From an uncultured Sutterella sp. (GTDB taxonomy: Bacteria; Pseudomonadota; Gammaproteobacteria; Burkholderiales; Burkholderiaceae_F): a stretch of 64,000 bases of DNA. A model generated the notes under the pieces. It ran no database searches. It worked only from the letters and a program-made list of their open reading frames with translations, and was not told the origin of the DNA. Position 1 is the stretch's first letter; the number at the start of each line of letters is the position of its first letter. This document shows positions 27,285 through 35,455 of the stretch, piece after piece. Location: contig CAAEPH010000052.1 in assembly GCA_900757865.1 (NCBI GenBank), positions 30,068-94,067 of the forward strand, in the 5' to 3' direction. Made by a program: the position numbers and the translations under genes.

Positions 27285-28187
27285 TTAGATGCCTACACGT
27301 GCTATAACCTGCTCACGATAGAGGGTAAAAGCGGGGGTGTTCTCGTTGGTTGGTATATATTCATCCCCTTCTCGAACTTCATTGACAAACTTACCTGCCA
27401 CATGAGTTTTACGCCAAACCCCCATTTTGAACCACTCGTATTCAATATCTAAGTGACCGATGTCAAGCGCCCATATCCCTTTGGGAGCAAATCGGTTGGC
27501 TAGAACGGTGGCTGTGGGTCCTAGTGCCATCAGTATCAAATCATAGTTTTGAGCCACTTTTTGGGCGGTGTTCTCAATCTCGTCAACGACAGACCAACAA
27601 TTAGTAGCTGGGCATAAAATACGACCCACGTCAGTAGTATTGTCGAGCAATGTGTTACCTACACCAAACCGCGTTAGTTCCCCTTCCAGTAAAAGCACAC
27701 GTTTCCCTTCCCACAATTGACGAACCTTATCGAACAATTGTTGACTACGTTTACGGTTAGGTCCAAATTTAAGATGGTCAATATAGGGACGGCTGATTTC
27801 TGTATCTCCATAAAAGGAATGGGTACGCATCAAATCATAAAAGTCTTGCGTTTGTCGCTTAAGGTAACGACTCCAAAACCGTCGCCCTGTGCGATTCAAA
27901 AAGATGCGGTCTTTCCAGTCAAACAAGCGAGGAATACAGACTAAGACGTTCTTATTTGGGTGAATAAAAACATCAAGTAATTCAGCTGAAAGAGCTTCAT
28001 TTACCTTTTGGAAGCCGATATTTTCACGGCGTTTAAGCATCATGCTAAATTCTCCATCACCGTAGCGAGCTATATTGCAGTGATGTTTGAGGATATAGTC
28101 GACGGTTTCCACCTGGGTCAGAATGTTGGGTTTAAACCGTCCCTTGTCGGTGATGTGGTGAAAAAAGAGATCAATTACTTTTAACAT
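27285..28187 (-). CDS. GT-D fold glycosyltransferase (DUF1792/SP_1767-like)
   Basis: 300 residues. The N-terminal IARYGDGEFSMMLKRREN segment, CIPRLFDWKDR and the later LILMALGPTATVLANRFAPK match the GT-D type glycosyltransferase domain, first described in streptococcal serine-rich adhesin glycosylation and also found in surface polysaccharide loci. The donor sugar is unknown. ATG 28187 is used; the in-frame TTG three codons earlier is less likely. It is the first gene of a two-gene unit with the Stealth gene. Confidence 0.72.
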   Translation of the reverse strand: MLKVIDLFFHHITDKGRFKPNILTQVETVDYILKHHCNIARYGDGEFSMMLKRRENIGFQKVNEALSAELLDVFIHPNKNVLVCIPRLFDWKDRIFLNRTGRRFWSRYLKRQTQDFYDLMRTHSFYGDTEISRPYIDHLKFGPNRKRSQQLFDKVRQLWEGKRVLLLEGELTRFGVGNTLLDNTTDVGRILCPATNCWSVVDEIENTAQKVAQNYDLILMALGPTATVLANRFAPKGIWALDIGHLDIEYEWFKMGVWRKTHVAGKFVNEVREGDEYIPTNENTPAFTLYREQVIARVGI

Positions 28188-28442
28188 GGTGATCAACGTT
28201 AAAATCTTTGGAAATCACAAGCTAATCTTATACTCACAATTTTTCAATTAAAGTTCGTATGAGTTTAATTCATAAAAGAGGAGATTTTGAATATGGAAGA
28301 GTGTACTTTATAATTAAATCATCTCTTTTTGGATTTCAGAGCCCTTTAAAATGAATCTAGATCCTAGTATAGCTATCGTCATACCTTATACAATGTAGAG
28401 AAGTACCTAAAAAAATTACAACAATACGTGAGCAAACTAATG
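28188..28442. other. AT-rich intergenic region, no gene seen
   Basis: No protein-like ORF. It presumably contains the promoter of the GT-D/Stealth operon on the minus strand. It ends at the hypE terminator. Confidence 0.4.
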
Positions 28443-28474
28443 AAAAAGGGGAGTCAATACAATATAAACTCCCC
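28443..28474 (-). terminator. Intrinsic terminator of the hyp operon
   Basis: The 7-bp arms GGGGAGT (28448-28454) and ACTCCCC (28468-28474) are followed on the minus strand by TTTTTCA. It lies 25 nt after the hypE stop. Confidence 0.8.
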
Positions 28475-28499
28475 ATAAAGATAAAAGTTCCGTATTTTA

Positions 28500-29552
28500 T
28501 TAACAAATACGAGGTAGCTGTTCACCAGTCAACCAGTCGACCATTCGACGCCCCCCCATGAGGGTGGTCATCTCGACGTAGCCAGGCGCCACTGAATTAT
28601 CACTCACTACGATACCTACCTGTTGAGCTCCTTGCCCATAAGGTGATTGACGCATAGCCTCTAAGGCAACTTCCGCTTCATCAGCAGGACAGATCACAAT
28701 CAATTTGCCTTCATTGGCCACATAAAGTGGATCGAGTCCCAAGAACTCACAAGCAGCCTGCACATCAGGTTTCACAGGAACATCTGCTTCATTTAAGAGA
28801 ATGCCTACATTACTTTGTGAGGCAATTTCGTTCAATGTTGTGGCCAACCCTCCACGCGTTGGATCACGCAAGACATGCGTGTGCGGAGCGGCTTTAAGCA
28901 CATTAGCGACCATCTCAGCCAACGGAGCCGTATCCGAGAGGAGCTGACTTCCAAAGGTCATGCCTTCACGGTGTGAAAGAATAGCCATACCATGGTCACC
29001 CATAGAACCCGAGACCAAAACGACGTCACCCGGTTTGGCTTCTTGACCAGAGATAGTGGCATCGGTGATTTTTTCTCCAATCCCCGTGGTGGAGATGTAC
29101 AACCCATCACCATGCCCACGTTCCACGACTTTGGTGTCGCCCGTGACAATCGCTACACCGGCTTCTTTAGCAGTGGAAGCCATGCTTTTCACAATGGTCT
29201 CAAGGGTGCTTAAGGAGAACCCTTCTTCCAAAATGAAAGTGGCAGCAATATAAAGCGGTTTTGCGCCACACATGGCGACGTCATTCACCGTGCCTGCAAT
29301 GGCCAATCGTCCAATGTCGCCACCGGGGAAAATCAAGGGTTTCACCACATGCGCGTCGCACGAGACTGCCACAGGGGGAGTGATCGGTGGAAGGACCGCA
29401 CCATCGTGCCCTTGATTTAACCATTCGTTGGTGAAGTGGGCAGCAAAAAGCTCTTCAATCATCTGAGCTGTAGCCAAACCACCCGCTCCGTGGGTCATAT
29501 CCACAGTGCCTTTTTTCAGGTCGAGTGGGCGTAAATAGGTATCGTGTCGCAT
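28500..29552 (-). CDS. hypE: Hydrogenase maturation protein HypE (carbamoyl dehydratase)
   Basis: 350 residues of the PurM-like family. The invariant C-terminal PRIC, whose cysteine carries the thiocarbamate dehydrated to thiocyanate, is present at the very end. DMTHGAGGLATAQMIEELF and LRDPTRGGLATTLNEIA are conserved HypE segments for ATP binding. HypE supplies the cyanide ligands of the NiFe site together with HypF. Last gene of the hypB-F-C-D-E series, 27 nt after hypD. GAGAG precedes the ATG. Confidence 0.95.
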   Translation of the reverse strand: MRHDTYLRPLDLKKGTVDMTHGAGGLATAQMIEELFAAHFTNEWLNQGHDGAVLPPITPPVAVSCDAHVVKPLIFPGGDIGRLAIAGTVNDVAMCGAKPLYIAATFILEEGFSLSTLETIVKSMASTAKEAGVAIVTGDTKVVERGHGDGLYISTTGIGEKITDATISGQEAKPGDVVLVSGSMGDHGMAILSHREGMTFGSQLLSDTAPLAEMVANVLKAAPHTHVLRDPTRGGLATTLNEIASQSNVGILLNEADVPVKPDVQAACEFLGLDPLYVANEGKLIVICPADEAEVALEAMRQSPYGQGAQQVGIVVSDNSVAPGYVEMTTLMGGRRMVDWLTGEQLPRIC

Positions 29553-29579
29553 AACAAGTCTCTCAATATAAATTCGTCA

Positions 29580-30731
29580 TTAATCGGTGGCCTTGGTTGA
29601 CTGTGGCATTGCCACGACGCTACGACGCTCGTAGGTATAGGCCGCAGCGCAAGCGCCTTCGCTTGAGACCATACATGCCCCAATGGGAGAAGAAGGATTG
29701 CAGACTTTCCCAAAGAGTTTGCAGTCGCGAGGTTCTTTTTCACCACGCAAAATCTCTCCACAAGCGCATGCCTTATTGTCAGCCACGGGTTCTTCATGCA
29801 TGACGAAACGCTTTTCTGCGTCAAATTCAGAGTATTTATCAGCGAGTTTCAAAGCAGAGACGGGCACTAACCCGAGGCCACGCCATTCGAACGTATCACG
29901 AACTTCAAAGACATCTTGGCAAAGTTCAATGGCTTTGAGATTACCTTCGCGGGTGACGGCGCGGGTAAATTCATTTTCAACCTCGTGTCGACCATCGTTG
30001 ACTTGACGCACAAGCATCAAAATGGCCATGAGCATGTCCAATGGCTCGAACCCAGCGATGACAACAGGCATTTTCCAGTCGTCAGCAAAGGGACGATAGG
30101 CTTCCGAGCCAATGATGCAGGAGACGTGCGCTGGACCTACAAGACCGTCCAAAACCGGCGCTTCTTTACGTACTTTCGCGCTCTCCAAGATGTGATTCAT
30201 GGCCGCCGGGGTGAGCACGTGATTGCAGAAGACGCTGAAGTTTTTCAACCCTTCGGCTTTAGCAATTTGCAATGCCACTGCGGTGGGAGGCGTCGTGGTT
30301 TCAAAGCCGATCGCAAAGAACACCACCTGACGGTCTGGATTCTCGCGAGCCACTTTGAGCGCATCCATGGGGGAGTAAATCATGCGGATGTCTGCACCTT
30401 GGGCTTTCGCTTTGTAAAGCGACATGCCGTGACCAGCCGGTACACGCATGGTGTCGGCGTAAGTGCACAAAATGACGTTTTGCTCTTGAGCGAGTTTCAT
30501 GGCCATGTCAATGCGACCAATGGGTAACACGCAGACGGGGCACCCAGGGCCATGAATCATGCGCAGGTTTTTAGGCATCAAATCCATTAAGCCCCAGCGC
30601 GACAGCACATGGGTGTGACCACCGCAAAATTCCATGAAACGGTATTGACGGTCGGGGTGAACTTCTTGAGCAATTTGTTGAGCAATGCGACGGGCGTCTT
30701 CGCTTTGACGGTATTCGGTGACGTACTGCAT
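29580..30731 (-). CDS. hypD: Hydrogenase maturation protein HypD
   Basis: 383 residues. HypD is an iron-sulfur scaffold on which the Fe(CN)2CO unit is assembled with HypC. Key motifs are visible: FMEFCGGHTHVLSRWG, IHGPGCPVCVLPIGRIDMA with the catalytic cysteines and, near the end, CACGEILRGEKEPRDCKLFG with cluster ligands plus PIGACMVSSEGACAAAY. Length and motif order match the family. GAAGG lies before the ATG. Confidence 0.95.
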   Translation of the reverse strand: MQYVTEYRQSEDARRIAQQIAQEVHPDRQYRFMEFCGGHTHVLSRWGLMDLMPKNLRMIHGPGCPVCVLPIGRIDMAMKLAQEQNVILCTYADTMRVPAGHGMSLYKAKAQGADIRMIYSPMDALKVARENPDRQVVFFAIGFETTTPPTAVALQIAKAEGLKNFSVFCNHVLTPAAMNHILESAKVRKEAPVLDGLVGPAHVSCIIGSEAYRPFADDWKMPVVIAGFEPLDMLMAILMLVRQVNDGRHEVENEFTRAVTREGNLKAIELCQDVFEVRDTFEWRGLGLVPVSALKLADKYSEFDAEKRFVMHEEPVADNKACACGEILRGEKEPRDCKLFGKVCNPSSPIGACMVSSEGACAAAYTYERRSVVAMPQSTKATD

Positions 30732-30769
30732 TCAGGCAACCTTCGTAAGAGATGGGCAAAAGGGCAAAG

Positions 30770-31006
30770 TTAGTCCAAAGCGTTGGGGTCGTATTGCCCC
30801 GTGGCTTTGAGCGCTTCAATCGTGCGAGCAGCTTCGGCTTCATCAATCTTGTTGAGCGCAAAACCCACGTGTACGATCACCCAATCACCCACGGTGGGTT
30901 GATCAATGAGCGCGACATTCACATCTTTTTCGATTCCACCAATGTTGCAAACTGCCATGCCGTCGTTGCCGACCTGAGCAATTTGACCAGGAATGGCCAA
31001 ACACAT
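30770..31006 (-). CDS. hypC: Hydrogenase maturation chaperone HypC
   Basis: A 78-residue HypC/HybG chaperone beginning MCLAIPGQIAQVG; cysteine 2, needed to bind HypD and the hydrogenase precursor, is present. WVIVHVGFALNKIDEAEA is the usual C-terminal segment. The ATG at 31006 is fixed by this N-terminus, with GGAG about 9 nt upstream; the longer in-frame ORF is an artefact. It carries the iron centre to the hydrogenase large subunit. Confidence 0.95.
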   Translation of the reverse strand: MCLAIPGQIAQVGNDGMAVCNIGGIEKDVNVALIDQPTVGDWVIVHVGFALNKIDEAEAARTIEALKATGQYDPNALD

Positions 31007-31152
31007 AATCACTATCTCCAAAAAGTGGTGAGCCTCGTTTGCGAGTTGAAACTCTCAAAGGGCTACTCACCGTTCACGTACGTGATAAAACTGATAGGGT
31101 CCGTGCGCCAAACAGCGGACTTGAAAGCCCCAGTGGCGCATAGAAAGTCGGA

Positions 31153-33597
31153 TTATTTTAACTCAAAAAGAGACCCTTTAAATACCTGTTCTGAAAAGCT
31201 ATTGTCGTAGGCCAAACGGGCGAGCCAGGCTTGGCCAAGTGCGAGCCCACCGTCGCCTGCGGGGGCGCTCTTGGGCAGCTGTGGTTCTAACCCCGCGTCT
31301 TTCAAGCCGTTGATTAAACGCGCCGAGAGTGTGCGATTGACTAAACAGCCACCCGTTAGCGCGACTAATCGGTTATCGTCTTTGATGTGACCCGCATCGA
31401 CCAGGCGTTGACGAAGCGTCAATGTCCAGTCGAGCAACGCAGAGGCTAAGGAGGATTCAAATTGCCACGCCAGGACTTCGGTAGGGGTACTACCGGCAAG
31501 TCTCTGCTTGACAATATGGCGAGCTAGCTGCGTGAGGTTCAACATCCCGTTATTTTCAATCGTCCAGGTTTTGTTGAGACCAAACAGTAATTCGGGGTGG
31601 TTGCGGTAGGCTCGAGAAGCGGCGGCTTCGAGTAGCATGGCGGCCGTCGCCTCATCGTGTTGTACGTGGCAGAGTCCAAGGAGTGACGAAACGCCATCAA
31701 ACCAACGTCCTAGCGAGCTGGTTTTAGAGGTAAGCGTGGCATTGTCAATCAATTTCTCAATGAACACAGCGCCTTTTTGGTCGGCATAGAGCGATGGGAT
31801 CGCATCAGCCATGCCGATGGTGTGCAAAATGGCAGCCCCCATGCGCCATGGCTCTTGCGCAGCACGATCACCGCCCGGCAAGGGTAATTCTTGCATGTGC
31901 CCCACACGAGCGAAACCTTCAGCATCAACGAGCAGTGCTTCACCTCCCCAGATACCCTCGTTGGGACCTAAGCCCACACCATCGAGTGCGAGGCCAAACG
32001 TGGGCATGGTGCGCGCGGTTTCCGCCATCACGACGCCGATATGTGCCGCATGGTGATAAATGGGGTAGAGGGGCAAGTTCTTTTCGTGAGCCACGCGTGC
32101 AGCAATACGAGTGGAGCCGAAGTCAGGGTGTGCATCACAAGCAATGATTTGTGGTGTCACCTCAAAGAGTTTTTCAAAGTGCTCGACGGTCTCTTCGAGC
32201 ATGGTCAGGTTTTTGGGGTTAGAGAGCGTCCCAATGTGTTGTGTGAGCCACGCATCGCGCCCCCGTAAGAGCGCAGCGGTATTCTTTAGGTATGGTCCAT
32301 AGGCAACCACACTTGTGGCGTCATCCGAGACCGTCTCGGGGAGGCGCAAGCCTTCTGGAGCCCAGCCTCGCGCTCGTCTGATAAAGACCGTTTCGTCGTT
32401 GGCAACACGCACCACCGAGTCGTCACAGCGCACCACAATATCGCGATTGTGAAGTAAGAACCGATCGGCAATTTCACTTAACGTTTCCAGAGCTTCGTCA
32501 TTGTCGGTCACAAGTGGGTCGCCCGAGCGGTTCGCGCTCGTCATCACAAGCGTGATGGGAAGTTCTTTTTCCATCCATTCGGTGCCTGTGGGTTCACCGG
32601 CAAAACTGTGAAAAAGGAGGGCGTGCAATGGCGTGTAGGGGAGCATGATCCCGATTTCTTCGAGTCCATCCGCAACCCCCTCAAGTTTGGGCAAGAATTG
32701 CCCGTGACGGCGTTTGGCCAACACGATAGGGTGAGCGGGTGAGGTGAGAAGTTCGATTTCTTTATCGGTCAATTCCACTAATCGTTTGGCAGAAGCAATT
32801 CCCGCCACCATTAAAGCAAGAGGCTTTTCGTCACGACGTTTACGACGACGCAGTTCAGCCACGGCATTGGCATTTTCTGCGTTACAGACTAAGTGAAAGC
32901 CCCCCAATCCTTTGACGGCAACAATGAGACCCGCTCGGATAGCAGCTACGGTTTCACGAATTGGATCTCCAGGGAGCGGATGACCTAAATGATCGTTAAA
33001 CGTCATCTGTGGTCCACACTCTGGACAGGCGACAGGTTGTGCGTGGAAGCGACGATCTAAGGGATCCTCGTACTCTTCGCGGCAACTTGGACACATGGGG
33101 AATTTCGCCATCGAGGTTTGTGGCCGATCGTAGGGAAGGTGACGAGTGATCGTAAATCGAGGACCACAGTGCGTGCAATTCGTAAACGCATAACGCCAAC
33201 GACGGTCTGCTGGGCGGAACATATCCTCGAGGCAAGCTTTGCAAATGGACGCATCGGCAGTAATGCCCGTGGTGACTTTACCGCCTTGAGGCGTTGCATC
33301 AATGAAAAATTTTTCATAATGCTTCATCTCCGCGGGCTCGGGTTCGATGGAGTCGATACGTGCCAGTGGCGGTTTTTCTCGCAATAGTGTTTCAGGGAAA
33401 GCGTCCACCGCGAGGGGATCCCCTTCCAAATGCACCAAGACGCCCTCGCTGTCGTTAAAGACCGTTCCGCGTACATTGAGTGCAATGGCAATGCGATACA
33501 CTGTGGGACGAAATCCCACGCCTTGAACTAAGCCACGAACGCGAAAGCCTCGGGCGATATCGGACGATGGGAAAGAAGAAGCGTTTTGATCGGTCAT
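31153..33597 (-). CDS. hypF: Carbamoyltransferase HypF
   Basis: 814 residues with all four domains: N-terminal acylphosphatase (FRVRGLVQGVGFRPTVYRIA), two zinc-finger regions (CKACLEDMF...CTHCGPR and CPSCREEY...CPECGPQ), a YrdC-like ATP-carbamate region and a Kae1-like C-terminal domain (LALDGVGLGPNEGIWGGEA, HHAAHIG). HypF makes carbamoyl-AMP from carbamoyl phosphate and passes it to the HypE cysteine. Normal length of about 750-820. It sits between hypB and hypC. Confidence 0.95.
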   Translation of the reverse strand: MTDQNASSFPSSDIARGFRVRGLVQGVGFRPTVYRIAIALNVRGTVFNDSEGVLVHLEGDPLAVDAFPETLLREKPPLARIDSIEPEPAEMKHYEKFFIDATPQGGKVTTGITADASICKACLEDMFRPADRRWRYAFTNCTHCGPRFTITRHLPYDRPQTSMAKFPMCPSCREEYEDPLDRRFHAQPVACPECGPQMTFNDHLGHPLPGDPIRETVAAIRAGLIVAVKGLGGFHLVCNAENANAVAELRRRKRRDEKPLALMVAGIASAKRLVELTDKEIELLTSPAHPIVLAKRRHGQFLPKLEGVADGLEEIGIMLPYTPLHALLFHSFAGEPTGTEWMEKELPITLVMTSANRSGDPLVTDNDEALETLSEIADRFLLHNRDIVVRCDDSVVRVANDETVFIRRARGWAPEGLRLPETVSDDATSVVAYGPYLKNTAALLRGRDAWLTQHIGTLSNPKNLTMLEETVEHFEKLFEVTPQIIACDAHPDFGSTRIAARVAHEKNLPLYPIYHHAAHIGVVMAETARTMPTFGLALDGVGLGPNEGIWGGEALLVDAEGFARVGHMQELPLPGGDRAAQEPWRMGAAILHTIGMADAIPSLYADQKGAVFIEKLIDNATLTSKTSSLGRWFDGVSSLLGLCHVQHDEATAAMLLEAAASRAYRNHPELLFGLNKTWTIENNGMLNLTQLARHIVKQRLAGSTPTEVLAWQFESSLASALLDWTLTLRQRLVDAGHIKDDNRLVALTGGCLVNRTLSARLINGLKDAGLEPQLPKSAPAGDGGLALGQAWLARLAYDNSFSEQVFKGSLFELK

Positions 33598-33742
33598 GAG
33601 AGGAAGGTCTCCAAGCTGATGGACGAGATGGCAAGCGGCTAATGATGTCGGTGATGTTGAAGAAGGTGAGACCTTATTAAGCGTTTGTCATCATTTGAGG
33701 GGGGAAGAGACCCGTTAAGGTCTCTTCACAATCCGACAAGGA

Positions 33743-34594
33743 TTAAAGCGTGGCGAGCGTTAACTCAGCTTTTAACCACTTGAACCAGCGATCCATGCCT
33801 TCGCCTGTGGTGGATGAGACACGCAGTACTCGGATGTTGGGGTTGACGCGTCGAGCGTTTTCTTCAGCCTTGTCAGCATCGAACGGCACATAGGGCAAGA
33901 GGTCGATCTTTGTCAAGACCATCACATCAGCCGCACGGAACATGTCAGGATACTTAAGGGGCTTATCCTCACCCTCCGTCACGGATAGCAAGGCCACTTT
34001 ATGGGCTTCACCTAAATCAAACTCCGCAGGACAGACCAGATTGCCCACGTTTTCAATGAATAGTATCGAGTTGTCTTCGGGTACCAAGTGCTCTAAAGCG
34101 TGTTCGACCATGTGAGCATCCAAATGGCAACCTTTCCCAGTGTTGATCTGAAGGGCACGAGCGCCTGTGGCACGAATACGGTCGGCATCGTTGTTGGTTT
34201 GCTGGTCCCCCTCAATGACGGCAGCAGTGAACCCTTCATCTTTGGCGGCTAAGGTGCGCGCAAGGAGTTCAGTTTTACCAGATCCGGGGGAAGACACCAT
34301 ATTAAGGGCTAAAACGTGGTGATCGCGGAAGAAGGCACGATTGCGAGCAGCGATAGCGTTGTTGCGAGCTAGGATGTCTTCTTCGATAGAGATAGCACGA
34401 TCGGCTGGTGTGTCATGATCGTGGCTATGTTGCGCATGATGGTGATCGTGTGCATGATCATGTTCATGTTCGTGATCGTGGTGATGCCCTTCGTCGTCGT
34501 GGGAATGAACATGGGTCGTGATGTTACCGTGTTCGTCAACGTGAGTGTGCATATGGGTGCCGTTATGTTCACCGCAGCCACAAGTGGTACACAT
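33743..34594 (-). CDS. hypB: Nickel-inserting GTPase HypB with histidine-rich tail
   Basis: 283 residues. The N-terminal CTTCGCG nickel site is followed by an unusually long histidine/aspartate-rich stretch (about residues 13-62), implying nickel storage. The G domain has the P-loop SSPGSGKTELL, VIEGDQQTNNDADRI, FIENVGNLVCPAEFDLG with the metal-binding cysteine and the TKID base-recognition motif. It inserts nickel into NiFe hydrogenase, normally with HypA, which is not in this window. GAGGAG lies before the ATG. Confidence 0.95.
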   Translation of the reverse strand: MCTTCGCGEHNGTHMHTHVDEHGNITTHVHSHDDEGHHHDHEHEHDHAHDHHHAQHSHDHDTPADRAISIEEDILARNNAIAARNRAFFRDHHVLALNMVSSPGSGKTELLARTLAAKDEGFTAAVIEGDQQTNNDADRIRATGARALQINTGKGCHLDAHMVEHALEHLVPEDNSILFIENVGNLVCPAEFDLGEAHKVALLSVTEGEDKPLKYPDMFRAADVMVLTKIDLLPYVPFDADKAEENARRVNPNIRVLRVSSTTGEGMDRWFKWLKAELTLATL

Positions 34595-34734
34595 GAATAT
34601 TACTCCTCATTAAAAATGGGCAGACGAGGATCGTCAGAGCGACGATCATCAAGCGGTTTAATTGTAGGGGATTTGTCTTGATACTGGCATCAGTCGATGA
34701 GGTTCAATCATCCGACGTATACCAATAGAGAAAA

Positions 34735-35193
34735 TTAGACCTTATTTGAGTTTTGTGATTTTTCAGGTTTCTGGTTTAGAGTCCGAAAAGCTGCAGAGAC
34801 TTCATCTTCTTTGGGTTTGTTATCCAGGTTTTTCAAAGGAGGAGTGGCTCGTAGTCGTGGGCTTAAAAGTCTCAGGGTGCTCCAGTTGATGGCTACAAGA
34901 AGAGCTACACAGCACAACATTTGTATGAGGTAACCCGAAAAGCTCCAGACAGTCATGTGCAGGGGGCTACCCCAGAAGGCATTAAAAAACTCGGCAATTC
35001 CAGCCCTGAGTGCATAGGCGTGGGCGACAAAAAGCAAAAGGGAAAAGGCGTAGAGAATATAAAAGATGACTACGCACAGTCGTTGCGTTTGCCACGTATA
35101 AGTGAAACGAGGTTGTTTGGTAAACGCCAGGATTGCTAACGGAATAACAAAAGGTAGAGCAGTTTCGAACGTATGGAGTAACCAAGAGAGCAC
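34735..35193 (-). CDS. Small membrane protein of unknown function
   Basis: 152 residues starting at GTG 35193, with GAGG 7 nt upstream. Three to four hydrophobic helices (roughly residues 10-25, 38-60, 75-110) are followed by a charged cytoplasmic tail, KNLDNKPKEDEVSAAF. It does not resemble HypA or a hydrogenase cytochrome subunit. It precedes hypB on the same strand by 140 nt and might be co-transcribed. I do not recognise the family. Confidence 0.5.
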   Translation of the reverse strand: MLSWLLHTFETALPFVIPLAILAFTKQPRFTYTWQTQRLCVVIFYILYAFSLLLFVAHAYALRAGIAEFFNAFWGSPLHMTVWSFSGYLIQMLCCVALLVAINWSTLRLLSPRLRATPPLKNLDNKPKEDEVSAAFRTLNQKPEKSQNSNKV

Positions 35194-35360
35194 GACTAAG
35201 CCTCAATAAAAGAAATCAACACATTATAAGGATAAGGATCAATAATCAGGGAGGAATTGTGGTAAACGCTTAGGATTTTTTTGCCATCAGTGGGGTGAGT
35301 TCATAGGAAATGGGTTAAAATGCCCCGATTAAAAAAATAAAACCTTTTACACGTTGCAGT

Positions 35361-35395
35361 CCCTGATCAACTTTACGATTCAGGGGCAATTCTTT
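35361..35395 (+). promoter_or_regulatory. Hairpin plus U-rich run in the leader of the ABC exporter pair
   Basis: Stem CCCTGA (35361-35366) with TCAGGG (35380-35385), loop 13 nt, followed after a few bases by TTCTTTTT. It lies about 60 nt upstream of the exporter start, with no complete gene before it on this strand. It could be an attenuator or the terminator of a short unrecognised transcript. A second inverted repeat (CTAGTC/GACTAG) lies at about 35405-35430. Confidence 0.4.
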
Positions 35396-35455
35396 TTATA
35401 GGTCCTAGTCGGCTATGGTCAGCAGACTAGCTACGCTATTGACTAAGTCTACGGC

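Noticed and set aside
34735..35193. HypA or hydrogenase cytochrome b subunit
   Set aside because: No HypA zinc cysteines, and no paired membrane histidines typical of HyaC/HupC.
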